Assembly (NCBI GenBank): GCA_002314875.1 | Contig: DCHS01000049.1 | Coordinates: forward strand, 18,845 to 82,844 | Length of the DNA: 64,000 nt | Source of the DNA: Prevotellaceae bacterium UBA1746 | Lineage (GTDB): Bacteria; Bacteroidota; Bacteroidia; Bacteroidales; Bacteroidaceae | Direction: 5' to 3' | In this document: piece by piece, positions 41,443-50,520 of the stretch | Layout: each line of letters starts with the position of its first letter | Numbering within the stretch: the stretch's first letter is position 1 | Notes under the pieces: generated by a model | The model's database searches: none | What the model was told of the DNA's origin: nothing | The model's input: only the letters and a program-made list of their open reading frames with translations | Translations under genes and position numbers: made by a program

Positions 41443-43047
41443 ATGCGTAAGATCTTTTTGGCAGCAATGATGGTATGCTGTGCGCTTGGTGTTTCTGCTC
41501 AAACAACCAGCGGAAACGACAGCATCTATCATCTTCCTTATAAAGACACCTATGTGCGCGATGCGCATGTGGCAGAGAACAGTTTCCGTAATGCAAAACC
41601 TCATTACGCTAATATCCCGACTTTCGAGGAGGCTCGTAATACCCTTCCCAATCCCATCTGGGCGGGCCATAACGAGGAAATAGACATGTACTGGCGTGCA
41701 TGGGAAATCGGTGTCGGAAACATTCGCAATCCTGAACCCGGCAGCGGTTTCGTAAGCCCTTATTTCGATACCGCTTACAATGGCAACATCTTTATGTGGG
41801 ACTCTTCCTTCATTTTGATGTTTGCAAAATACGGCGACCGTTTCTTCCCGTTCCAGAACACCTTGGATAATTTCTATGCGAAGCAGCATCCCGACGGATT
41901 TATCTGCCGTGAAATCAAGCGCGATGGTTCAGACTGTTTCGAGCGTTACGATCCCGTTTCCACAGGTCCCAACCTGATACCCTGGTGTGAGATGGAGTAT
42001 TATCATCAGTTTGGTAATCTCGATCGTCTCCATAAGATTTTCCCCGCACTCGTCAGCTACAACAATTGGCTCCGTCTTAATCGTACTTGGCGCAATGGTA
42101 CCTATTGGTCCAGCGGCTGGGGAACGGGTATGGACAATATCCCCCGCTTGCAGGACGGCTACAATTTGAATTTCAGCCACGGCCACATGATATGGCTCGA
42201 TACGAATCTTCAGCAGATTTTCATCGATTACCAGATGCTACAGATGGGTTTCTATACCGAGCGCTGGCAGGAAATCGAACACATGGAGGATGAGGCCATT
42301 CATCTCACGGATTATGTTCGCAAGAACCTTTGGGACGATAAGACCGGCTTCCTGTATGACCAGTATAGCGACGACACATTGGCCCCCGTCAAGACCATCA
42401 GTGCTTTCTGGGCTTTGATGTGTGACGATCTGCTCAATAAGAACCAGCTGGATCGCCTTGTTGCTCATTTGAAGGATACCACGGAATTTAACCGTCCCGG
42501 TATGGTTCCCAGCGTTGAATACAAATGCCCGAAATATCGCCCCAACGGCCGTTATTGGCAAGGTGGTATTTGGCCCGGAACCAATTATATGGTGCTGAAA
42601 GGCTTGCAGAAGCATGGCTATCGCGATGAAGCCCAGCGTATCGCCTGGAACCATTATAAACAGGTCTTCGATGTTTACAAGCGCGATCATACTTTCTATG
42701 AGTACTACGCTCCCGAATCTATTGAACCGGGTTTCATGGCCCGTAAGGACTTCATCGGCTGGACTGGTCTCGCTCCTATTGGCGAATTCATCGAATTCAT
42801 CTTGGGTATTCAGGGAGACTATGCTGAACAGACCATTACTTGGGACTGTAACCTCACGGACCAGCATGGTATTGAGCGCTATCCTTTCGGCCCCGAAGGC
42901 ATGATTTCTTTCAAGGCCGAGGCGCGTAAAAAGGCTACCGATAAGCCAAAGCTCACCATTGAAAGTAATATCCCCTTCAAACTCGTGGTTCGCTATGGCT
43001 CAAAGGAAGAAACCATTCAGATTCAGCCTGGAAAGGCAACCTACTAA
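41443..43047 (+). CDS. GH63/MGH1-like (trehalase-type) glycoside hydrolase
   Basis: This 534-aa exported protein (signal KIFLAAMMVCCALGVSAQ) has an (alpha/alpha)6-barrel pattern like processing alpha-glucosidase I, trehalase and mannosylglycerate hydrolase. Conserved blocks are NIFMWDSSFILMFAKYG, YWSSGWGTGMDN, YWQGGIWPGTNYMVLKG and FYEYYAPES. The Asp in MWDSSF and the acidic residues in EYYAPES are candidate catalytic groups. In a high-mannose N-glycan pathway this fold could remove terminal glucose from Glc-capped mannose branches. That role is inferred from the neighbours. Confidence 0.78.
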   Translation: MRKIFLAAMMVCCALGVSAQTTSGNDSIYHLPYKDTYVRDAHVAENSFRNAKPHYANIPTFEEARNTLPNPIWAGHNEEIDMYWRAWEIGVGNIRNPEPGSGFVSPYFDTAYNGNIFMWDSSFILMFAKYGDRFFPFQNTLDNFYAKQHPDGFICREIKRDGSDCFERYDPVSTGPNLIPWCEMEYYHQFGNLDRLHKIFPALVSYNNWLRLNRTWRNGTYWSSGWGTGMDNIPRLQDGYNLNFSHGHMIWLDTNLQQIFIDYQMLQMGFYTERWQEIEHMEDEAIHLTDYVRKNLWDDKTGFLYDQYSDDTLAPVKTISAFWALMCDDLLNKNQLDRLVAHLKDTTEFNRPGMVPSVEYKCPKYRPNGRYWQGGIWPGTNYMVLKGLQKHGYRDEAQRIAWNHYKQVFDVYKRDHTFYEYYAPESIEPGFMARKDFIGWTGLAPIGEFIEFILGIQGDYAEQTITWDCNLTDQHGIERYPFGPEGMISFKAEARKKATDKPKLTIESNIPFKLVVRYGSKEETIQIQPGKATY

Positions 43048-43065
43048 TCTCCTCAATCTCTTATT

Positions 43066-44484
43066 ATGAATAGATTCCTTTCCTCATTGTTCGTCTTAGG
43101 ACTTTGCTCGGCTCCGGCTTTTGCAAGTTCCATGGTGAACGAGTCCATAAAAGATAATCGTCCGAGCGTTGAAAAGCGTTGCTTTACTTCTTCCGCGGTA
43201 GAGGACGTCATTCGTGAAGTCGCAGCAAAAATCAAGGACGAGAAACTTCGTGCGATGTTCATGAATTGTTTCCCGAACACCTTGGATACCACCGTTCGTT
43301 TCCAGATGAAAGAGGGTCGTCCTGACACTTTTGTGATTACAGGCGATATCAATGCGATGTGGCTCCGTGACTCTTCAGCACAGATCTGGCCCTATCTTGC
43401 GCTCTGCAAGCAGGACAAAGCCTTACAGCAACTCATTGCCGGTTTGATTCGTCGTCAGGCAGACTGCATCCTCTTTGATCCCTATGCGAACGCTTTCAAC
43501 GATGGTCCTACGGGAAGTTATTGGGAAAGCGACTTCACGCAGAAGATGTGTAAGGAACTCCATGAGCGCAAGTGGGAGATTGATTCACTTTGCTATTGCA
43601 TCCGCATCGCTTACTATTATTGGCAGTTGACGGGTGATACAAGCGTTTTTGATGCTACCTGGCATCAGGCCATGCAGCTCGTTGTAAAGACTTTCAAGGA
43701 GCAGCAGCGTAAGGACGGTCACGGTCCGTACTCTTTCTTCCGCGAATGCGAACGTCCGACGGACTCTAATATTAATAATGGTGTCGGCGCTCCCGTTAAT
43801 CCTGTTGGCCTTATCTTCTCTGCTTTCCGTCCCAGCGATGACGCTACGCAGTATGGCTTCCTCATTCCGAGCAATTTGTTTGCGGTGACCTCGCTCCGTC
43901 AGTTGGCAGAAATCGAGACGCAGGTTCTGAATAATGTTGCTTTTGCTTCAGAATGTCGTTCGTTGGCAAATGAAGTAAATGGTGCGATTCAGAAATATGG
44001 TGTTGTAAAGCACCCCAAGTATGGAAAGATTTATGCGTATGAGGTAGATGGTTACGGCAACTATTACATGATGGATGATGCCAATGTTCCCAGTTTGCTC
44101 GCTCTGCCTTATCTCGGTTGCTGTAAGGCCAACGACAAAGTATATAAGAATACCCGTCGTTTTGTATGGAGTGAAGATAATCCTTACTTCTTCCGTGGCA
44201 AGGCTGGTGAAGGCATCGGTGGTCCTCACTGTGGTTACGATATGGCATGGCCGATGAGTATGATTATAAAAGGTCTGACGACAGACGATGCAGCAGAAAT
44301 GCGTGAGTGTCTTCGTCAGCTTCGCAACACCGATGCGGGAACGGGCTTCATGCATGAGAGTTTTGATTGCAACGATGCCACTAAGTTCTCACGTTCATGG
44401 TTTGCTTGGGCGAATACACTCTTTGGAGAACTTGTCGTCAAAGCAAGCGAAAAGCATCCCGAAATCCTTCAACAAGAGTTTTAA
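43066..44484 (+). CDS. GH125 exo-alpha-1,6-mannosidase
   Basis: This 472-aa protein has an N-terminal signal segment (LSSLFVLGLCSAPAFA). GH125 hallmarks are ITGDINAMWLRDSSAQIWPY, NDGPTGSYWESD and the terminal block DAGTGFMHESFDCNDATKFS. Family members are metal-independent inverting enzymes that cut non-reducing terminal alpha-1,6-mannose and work after GH92 has trimmed side branches. The gene starts 18 bp after its upstream neighbour, so the two are surely co-transcribed. Assignment is confident at family level. Confidence 0.93.
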   Translation: MNRFLSSLFVLGLCSAPAFASSMVNESIKDNRPSVEKRCFTSSAVEDVIREVAAKIKDEKLRAMFMNCFPNTLDTTVRFQMKEGRPDTFVITGDINAMWLRDSSAQIWPYLALCKQDKALQQLIAGLIRRQADCILFDPYANAFNDGPTGSYWESDFTQKMCKELHERKWEIDSLCYCIRIAYYYWQLTGDTSVFDATWHQAMQLVVKTFKEQQRKDGHGPYSFFRECERPTDSNINNGVGAPVNPVGLIFSAFRPSDDATQYGFLIPSNLFAVTSLRQLAEIETQVLNNVAFASECRSLANEVNGAIQKYGVVKHPKYGKIYAYEVDGYGNYYMMDDANVPSLLALPYLGCCKANDKVYKNTRRFVWSEDNPYFFRGKAGEGIGGPHCGYDMAWPMSMIIKGLTTDDAAEMRECLRQLRNTDAGTGFMHESFDCNDATKFSRSWFAWANTLFGELVVKASEKHPEILQQEF

Positions 44485-44502
44485 TCCCCATTCTTATTGA
44501 TT

Positions 44503-45369
44503 ATGAAGAAATTACTTTTTTCATTCCTCGTAGCAGGAATTGCTCTTTCCTTTGCAGCATGTAAAGAAAAGGCTCCCGAAACAGTAGAACTGAATTGGGG
44601 TACATTCAATATCCGTTATGATAATCCTGATGACAGTATGAACAACTGGCAATATCGTAAGGATAGTGCTGCTGCGTTTGTACTCCAGCAAGACCTTGAC
44701 GTCTTCGGTTGCCAGGAAGTTTTGGCCAACCAGATGCAAGACCTGCTGGATCGTCTCCCCGATTATCAATGCGTTGGTGTTTGCCGTGATGATGGTGACA
44801 AGGAAGGTGAGGCAAGTCCGATCTTTTTCAAGAAGGACCGTTTTGAAGTCCTTCGTTCCAGTACCTTCTGGCTTTCTCAGTATCCTGATTCCGTTGGTTT
44901 CGTAGGATGGGACGGCGCTTGCTGCCGCATTGCCACATGGGCCAAGTTGAAGGAAAAGAAGTCTGGTCGCATTTTTATGGCAGTAAATACTCACTTCGAT
45001 CATATCGGTGTTGAGGCTCGTCGTAATGCTGCCCTTCTGATTATTGACAGCATTAAGAGTATTGTTGGTGACCAGCCCGCAATTGTTACTGGTGACTTCA
45101 ATGTCAACGATCAGAGCGAAGCTTATAAGACCATTACTGGCAACGAGTTCGTCTTGAAGGATGCTTATAAGATTGCAGAAAAGGTAGAAGGTGTGAACTA
45201 TACCTTCCACGATTTCGGCTTGGAACCCATGGAAAAGCGTGAGAAGATAGACTTCATCTTTGTGACACCTCAGATTAGCGTTCAGCGTGCGTACATCCCC
45301 GAACCGGCAAAGGGTCCTACCGGATTCCTCTCTGATCATAATCCCCACGCCGTACATATTACATTCTAA
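44503..45369 (+). CDS. Endonuclease/exonuclease/phosphatase (EEP) family lipoprotein
   Basis: This 288-aa lipoprotein has its lipobox at SFAAC (Cys20), which favours the second Met over 44497. Full EEP catalytic set: WGTFNIRYDN, FGCQEVL, AVNTHFDH, IVTGDFNV, KIDFIFV and LSDHNPHAV. The family includes DNases, sphingomyelinases and sugar or inositol-phosphate phosphatases. Lipid anchoring at the outer membrane and mannosidase neighbours favour a glycan or inositol phosphate substrate. As I recall, a relative in the yeast-mannan locus of Bacteroides thetaiotaomicron removes phosphate from mannose-6-phosphate. Substrate here is inference. Confidence 0.85.
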   Translation: MKKLLFSFLVAGIALSFAACKEKAPETVELNWGTFNIRYDNPDDSMNNWQYRKDSAAAFVLQQDLDVFGCQEVLANQMQDLLDRLPDYQCVGVCRDDGDKEGEASPIFFKKDRFEVLRSSTFWLSQYPDSVGFVGWDGACCRIATWAKLKEKKSGRIFMAVNTHFDHIGVEARRNAALLIIDSIKSIVGDQPAIVTGDFNVNDQSEAYKTITGNEFVLKDAYKIAEKVEGVNYTFHDFGLEPMEKREKIDFIFVTPQISVQRAYIPEPAKGPTGFLSDHNPHAVHITF

Positions 45370-45387
45370 GATATAGAATTATCTTCT

Positions 45388-46332
45388 ATGAGAAGAATCA
45401 TATTCCTTTTTGTGCTGCTGATTTCTGTTATGGGAGCAGCAGCACAAACTGTTTCGACAGTAGATTGGATGGGAGGCATTGCAGACGCAACTCCGATGCG
45501 GTGCATCTCTATCCCTGGTAGTCATGATAGTGGTGCAAAACTTGGAAACGCCTTTTGGCAAGTTCAAGATACCACCATCGCCCGCCAACTTGACCTAGGT
45601 ATTCGCTTTTTCGATATCCGCTTGAAGGCAGATGTTATTCCGGGAGTGATGGCGGAAACAAAGAAAGCGGGTAAGAAGGCCAAGGGACTGGGACTTTATC
45701 ACAGCGTCCAGTATATGGCCCAGCAGTGGGAAACAGATGTTCTCCCCGTTTTTCTGGACTTTCTAAAGCAACACCCTTCTGAGGCTGTCATCGTGCTGAT
45801 AAACCGCGAAGGCGGCGACAAGGCGGCTTTCACCCGCCTCCTTAGCAAGAGCTTGAAACAGGGGCCTTATGTAAGAGAATTCAGCAACGACATCACCTTG
45901 AAGGAGTGCCGTGGTAAGATTCTTTTCCTTTTCCGTGAGGATGCAGGCAAGCATTATCCAGGTCTCCGTTGTTCTGGATGGAACGATAATGTAACTTGTG
46001 ATGTTACGCTTACCACGTCGAAAGGTGTAACTGCCATCGCTTCCGTAGAAGATGAATACGGCTATGATGATATTAAAGGCGCGCAGCATAAGATTGAGGC
46101 TACCTTGGCCAATATCGAATCTGCTCACCACATAGAGGGTGGGAAATGGTTCCTGACCTATACGTCTTGCACGGCAATCCCTAATAACACAGGTGCAGAA
46201 TTTGCTGCCATAGTTAATCCTGCCGTTCTGCAAGCGTTATCTTCGGTTCATCAGCCTTCCGGTGTTATTCTTCTCGATTTCTGCGAACAATATCAAGATC
46301 TGATAAAAACGATTATTTCTACGAATCGTTAA
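45388..46332 (+). CDS. PI-PLC-like (phosphatidylinositol-specific phospholipase C X domain) protein
   Basis: This 314-aa exported protein has a signal peptide (IIFLFVLLISVMGAAAQ). The PI-PLC X domain is marked by CISIPGSHDSGAKLG (first catalytic His), GIRFFDIRLKAD (Asp/Arg pair) and GLYHSVQYM (second His). VLLINREGG and the C-terminal DFCEQYQDL also fit. Bacterial PI-PLCs cut phosphatidylinositol and GPI anchors to diacylglycerol and inositol phosphate, without Ca2+. As the last gene of the mannosidase/phosphatase run, it could release GPI-anchored mannoproteins. Alternatively it could act on free inositol lipids. The motifs are clear; the substrate is open. Confidence 0.85.
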   Translation: MRRIIFLFVLLISVMGAAAQTVSTVDWMGGIADATPMRCISIPGSHDSGAKLGNAFWQVQDTTIARQLDLGIRFFDIRLKADVIPGVMAETKKAGKKAKGLGLYHSVQYMAQQWETDVLPVFLDFLKQHPSEAVIVLINREGGDKAAFTRLLSKSLKQGPYVREFSNDITLKECRGKILFLFREDAGKHYPGLRCSGWNDNVTCDVTLTTSKGVTAIASVEDEYGYDDIKGAQHKIEATLANIESAHHIEGGKWFLTYTSCTAIPNNTGAEFAAIVNPAVLQALSSVHQPSGVILLDFCEQYQDLIKTIISTNR

Positions 46333-46413
46333 ACTGGCTCTTCCGCGAGAGTGATGCAATCAGTCTCTACACTCCTACCGAGGGAATCTCTTTTCTTTGT
46401 AGGGTTATAGAAA

Positions 46414-46467
46414 ACAAGACAAGCCCCAAACCTGAGTAGTTATACTCGGATTTGGGGCTTGTCTTGT
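46414..46467 (-). terminator. Terminator closing the dcw cluster after ftsW
   Basis: ACAAGACAAGCCCCAAA pairs perfectly with TTTGGGGCTTGTCTTGT. The T run that follows on the minus strand (TTTTC) makes this a terminator for ftsW. It may also help end the plus-strand PI-PLC transcript. Confidence 0.92.
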
Positions 46468-46495
46468 AAAGACTAATACAATTGAGGTTACTCTA

Positions 46496-47737
46496 TTAAT
46501 CCTTCTGGAAATCCTTTTCAATTTCCCGTGACTCTTCTCGGGCTACATTTTCCAGGGCTGCTTTGCCGTTGGAGCGGGCATAGCGGCTGATAGAGAGAAT
46601 CATACCGAAGTAAACGCAGGTAATCACGGTTGAGCTACCACCACGCGAAATCATCGGGAGAGTCTGACCTGTTACAGGGAAAAGTCCAACAGCTACCATC
46701 ATGTTAAGCATGGCCTGAGACACCATCAGCATCGTGAGTCCCATCACAAGGAATGCTGGGAAATTTCGTTCACAACGACTCGCTATACGTCCTGCTCGAA
46801 TGAGAAGAACCATATAAAGGAAGACAACGAATGCACTTCCCCATATTCCCAATTCTTCGCCGATAATCGCAAAGATAAAGTCAGAATAGGCCTGTGAAAG
46901 GAAGTCGCGCTGAACAGAATTGCCAGGAAGAACACCCTTGCCGGCACCACGGGCAATAGCAATACGAGCATGAACCTTCTGGCGGTTGCCGTCTGTTACT
47001 TCAAAATCCTTAGCGGAAACGGAAGTATCCATATCGTTTGCATTCAAACGGTGCTTCCAAGTCAAAGCACGCTGTGTTAAGGAACTCTTATACACTACTG
47101 AGTCGGGGTCGTCAGGAAGAGCTTTTAGCGTGGAAAACCCAAGGATGGCAGCAGCACCTAAAACTGCAAACATGATACCCAGCTGGCGCCAGGGAACTCG
47201 TCCAATTATCATCATCAAGCAAACAACACCGAATAGCATGGCAGCGGTGGAGAAGTTCTGGGTAACAATAAGACCGCAGATAATGCCCGAGAAGATAAGA
47301 ATCATCTTGAAAGCATTTACATCTGCTCCCTTTTCACGTTGACTGGTTGTAAGGATAAGGGCGACGGTTGTTATCAGCACTCCTTTTGCTAATTCCGAAG
47401 GCTGGAAGGTCATTCCTACGAAGGGAATGCGCAGCCAGCGTGCGCCACCGTTGATGTTCTCACCACCAACAAGAGCCCATACCAGAAGGATTACTACGAC
47501 GGGGTAGAATATGATGGGGATGATCTTAAACCATCGGCAAGGGACACAATGAACGAACCAGGCAATGGTAGTACCAACGCCTAGGAATGTTGCTTGGGAA
47601 ATGAAGGTGCGCCAAAAGTTACCGTCTTTGTACACGAGGGTACTTCCTGCGCTGTACACCTCGATGAGCGAGATGATGCAGAGGAGTGCGAAGACCGCCC
47701 AAACTACAAGGTCTCCGTGGAAAATGTGGGTTTTCAT
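46496..47737 (-). CDS. ftsW: FtsW, SEDS-family septal peptidoglycan polymerase
   Basis: This 413-aa membrane protein has about ten segments. SEDS signatures include INGGARWLRIPFVGMTFQPS (the conserved NGA-RW-P-Q-PSE block) and ARGAGKGVLPGNSVQRDFL. The C-terminal block is TGQTLPMISRGGSSTV. FtsW polymerises lipid II at the septum with its partner PBP, here the ftsI product. The neighbours argue for FtsW over RodA. It is the last gene of the cluster at this locus; murG, which normally follows, is absent. Confidence 0.92.
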   Translation of the reverse strand: MKTHIFHGDLVVWAVFALLCIISLIEVYSAGSTLVYKDGNFWRTFISQATFLGVGTTIAWFVHCVPCRWFKIIPIIFYPVVVILLVWALVGGENINGGARWLRIPFVGMTFQPSELAKGVLITTVALILTTSQREKGADVNAFKMILIFSGIICGLIVTQNFSTAAMLFGVVCLMMIIGRVPWRQLGIMFAVLGAAAILGFSTLKALPDDPDSVVYKSSLTQRALTWKHRLNANDMDTSVSAKDFEVTDGNRQKVHARIAIARGAGKGVLPGNSVQRDFLSQAYSDFIFAIIGEELGIWGSAFVVFLYMVLLIRAGRIASRCERNFPAFLVMGLTMLMVSQAMLNMMVAVGLFPVTGQTLPMISRGGSSTVITCVYFGMILSISRYARSNGKAALENVAREESREIEKDFQKD

Positions 47738-47790
47738 CTTTATATAGGGGGTTATGCGTTAATAGCGTTTGGTTTTATAAATATAAGTGA

Positions 47791-49179
47791 TTAGTCGTTC
47801 ATCTGACGAACGAGATCCTTGAACATACGACCGCGATGACCCATGTTCTGGAAAAGGTCGAAGGAGGCGCAGCAAGGGCTGAGAAGTACAGTGTCGCCGG
47901 GTTTCGCCATCATGGAGCAGGCCTTAACACAGTCTTCCATAGAGTGGGTGTCAGCGATAAGAATTCCGTTTTCTTCTGCAAGAGCATCAAAGGATTCATG
48001 GAGTTTCTGGTTGTCTGCTCCCAAGTAGACAATACCACGGCATTTTGACTTAACAAGATCGTAAAGGGTAGAGTAGTCATTACCTTTATCGGTACCACCT
48101 ACGATGAGAATGACCGGAGTTATCTGGGCATCCATAGCCACATAGCAGGCATCAACATTCGTTGCCTTTGAATCGTTGACATAGTGCACACCGTTGACGT
48201 CGCAGACACGTTCGAGACGATGCTCAACTCCTGGGAAATCCTTTAAGCATTGGCGAACGGTTTCTGCTTCAACACCAGCAGTAATAGCAGCCATTGCAGC
48301 GGCGAGACAATTGCGAACATTGTGTTTGCCAGGAATGGAGAGTTCATTAACGGGGATGTGAAGCTGAATGCCGTCTTCAAGGCGCATGCTGAAACCCTCG
48401 GGGACATCGATGCTCAATACGCCTTTGCGATTATAACCGTAGCTCTCTGGGTTAGGTTCATCAGTAAAAGGCATAGGACGGACATGGCTGCCAGCAATCT
48501 CGCGCTTTTTAAATTCTGCCTGAGCATATTCGTCATCGCGCCAGTAGATAAAGCAGTCCGTTGCACGCTGGTTCTGGATAATACGCATCTTGGAATCTAC
48601 ATAGTTCTGCATGCAGAAGTCGTAGCGGTCCAAGTGGTCAGGTGTGATATTGAGCAGCACGGAGATGTCAGCACGGAACTTGTACATCGTATCAAGCTGG
48701 AAAGAAGAGAGTTCGAGAACATACCAGTCACGAACTTCACCTTCTGCAACTTGCAATGCAAGGCTCTTACCGATGTTACCGCCGAGCCCTACGTTGAATC
48801 CTGCTTTCTCTAATATATAATAGATGAGTGAGGTTGTCGTCGTTTTTCCGTTCGATCCCGTGATACAGATAGTCTGCCCCTCGAGGTATCGACCGGCAAA
48901 TTCAATTTCTCCGAGAATAGGAACATTCTTTTCACGGAGAGCCTTCACCATAGGAGCATTATCAGGGATGCCCGGACTCTTCACGCACTCATCAGCATCG
49001 AGAATTCGTTCAGCAGTATGCTGACCTTCTTCCCACTCAAGATGATGTGCATCCAGCATCTCTTTATATTTAGGCTTGATCTGACCCATGTCAGAAACAA
49101 AGACTTCGTAACCCTTCTGCTGCGCAAGGATGGCAGCACCTACGCCGCTTTCAGCAGCGCCAAGAACAACTAACTTCAA
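47791..49179 (-). CDS. murD: UDP-N-acetylmuramoyl-L-alanine--D-glutamate ligase
   Basis: This 462-aa Mur ligase has an N-terminal Rossmann-like domain, the ATP-binding motif ICITGSNGKTTTTSLIYY, the central NITPDHLDRYDF and the C-terminal YVNDSKATNVDA. It adds D-Glu to UDP-MurNAc-L-Ala in the cytoplasm. It sits between mraY and ftsW with gaps of 34 and 53 bp, in the order usual for this cluster. Confidence 0.95.
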   Translation of the reverse strand: MKLVVLGAAESGVGAAILAQQKGYEVFVSDMGQIKPKYKEMLDAHHLEWEEGQHTAERILDADECVKSPGIPDNAPMVKALREKNVPILGEIEFAGRYLEGQTICITGSNGKTTTTSLIYYILEKAGFNVGLGGNIGKSLALQVAEGEVRDWYVLELSSFQLDTMYKFRADISVLLNITPDHLDRYDFCMQNYVDSKMRIIQNQRATDCFIYWRDDEYAQAEFKKREIAGSHVRPMPFTDEPNPESYGYNRKGVLSIDVPEGFSMRLEDGIQLHIPVNELSIPGKHNVRNCLAAAMAAITAGVEAETVRQCLKDFPGVEHRLERVCDVNGVHYVNDSKATNVDACYVAMDAQITPVILIVGGTDKGNDYSTLYDLVKSKCRGIVYLGADNQKLHESFDALAEENGILIADTHSMEDCVKACSMMAKPGDTVLLSPCCASFDLFQNMGHRGRMFKDLVRQMND

Positions 49180-49213
49180 TTGATCGTAAAGTTAAAAAGT
49201 AAATGTTATAAGT

Positions 49214-50485
49214 TTATCGGATCTTCAGCGTGATGATCGTCAATGCTGCAAGAAGAATCGTGGTAATCCAGAAGCGAGTGGTGATTTTGCTTTCATGCCA
49301 AGCGCCCTTTGGCCAGTTACGGAGAACGAAGTGGCTTGTTGGGTCAAGCTGACTGTCGAGGCGACGGAAAGCATCGTGAATCGGGGTACTCTTAAAGAAA
49401 CGGACACGGCGTCCCTTGCGCTTGTAGAATTTGAAGACCTGTGTCTGAATGATAACGCTAAGGCTTTCGATAAGGAAGATACCACAGAGAATGGGTACGA
49501 GCAATTCCTTGTGGATAATGCAGGCGAGGACACCGATGACACCACCAATGGCAAGACTACCCGTATCACCCATAAAGACCTGGGCGGGATAGGCATTGTA
49601 CCAGAGGAAACCGATGAGGGCACCGACCATGGCGCAGATAAAGATAACGAGTTCCTGCGAGCCTGGAATGTACATAATGTTCAGGTACGATGCATATTCA
49701 ATATGGCTCGAGACATAGGCCAGTATTCCTAAGGCAATACAGATGATAGCCGAGTTACCAGCAGCCATACCATCCATACCATCATTCAGGTTAGCACCAT
49801 TGCTGACGGCAGTGGTAACAATGATAACCATAAGAACGAAAATTCCCCAGCCGATGGCTTGCTTATGCTTTCCTGCCCAACCGGCAATAGAGGCATAATC
49901 GAAGTTGTTCTCCTTAACAAAAGGAATCGTTGTCTTCGTGCTCTTTACGGCTTCGCTCTTGTAGACAATTTCTGTAACATTGCCAACACGCTCGCTCTCT
50001 ACATTCTCACGAATAACGGCGTCAGGGCTTAAATACAAGGTTAGACCTACGGCGAACCCCATAATAACTTGACCGACAATTTTCCATTTTCCGGCAAGAC
50101 CGTCTTTGTTCTTCTTGAAAATCTTGATGTAGTCATCGAGAAAACCGAGGACGCCAAACCACGCCATGGTGACAACCATCAGGAGCAGATAGATATTACG
50201 GAGACGGCCCAGAAGCAATACGGGTACGAGGGTTGCAACGAGGATGATGATACCTCCCATAGAGGGGACACCTACTTTGTTAACGCCGAAGGGGTCAATA
50301 GAAGTGTCGCGAGCGGTCTCACCGATATTACGGCGTTTCATCCATTTGATGAAGTATTCGCCAAACCACATGGAAATGATAAGGCCGAACATCAAAGCCA
50401 GCAAAGAACGGAATGAGATGTAACTCCACATAGCGGAGCCGGGAATGCCGAGATTCTCTAAGGCTCTAAAGATATAGTATAGCAT
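49214..50485 (-). CDS. mraY: Phospho-N-acetylmuramoyl-pentapeptide-transferase
   Basis: This 423-aa polytopic enzyme has family motifs GVPSMGGIIILVATLVP, the Mg2+/uridine loop NGANLNDGMDGMAAGNSA, MGDTGSLAIGGVIG and the cytoplasmic HDAFRR-type loop (TPIHDAFRRLD). It transfers phospho-MurNAc-pentapeptide to undecaprenyl phosphate to make lipid I. A hydrophilic insert after about residue 165 (VESERVGNVTEIVYKSEAVK and onward) makes it longer than the E. coli protein (360 aa). I believe such inserts are common in Bacteroidetes. Confidence 0.95.
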   Translation of the reverse strand: MLYYIFRALENLGIPGSAMWSYISFRSLLALMFGLIISMWFGEYFIKWMKRRNIGETARDTSIDPFGVNKVGVPSMGGIIILVATLVPVLLLGRLRNIYLLLMVVTMAWFGVLGFLDDYIKIFKKNKDGLAGKWKIVGQVIMGFAVGLTLYLSPDAVIRENVESERVGNVTEIVYKSEAVKSTKTTIPFVKENNFDYASIAGWAGKHKQAIGWGIFVLMVIIVTTAVSNGANLNDGMDGMAAGNSAIICIALGILAYVSSHIEYASYLNIMYIPGSQELVIFICAMVGALIGFLWYNAYPAQVFMGDTGSLAIGGVIGVLACIIHKELLVPILCGIFLIESLSVIIQTQVFKFYKRKGRRVRFFKSTPIHDAFRRLDSQLDPTSHFVLRNWPKGAWHESKITTRFWITTILLAALTIITLKIR

Positions 50486-50520
50486 TTTTCTACAGATTTA
50501 TGCAAAGGCGTTAAAAGCAA

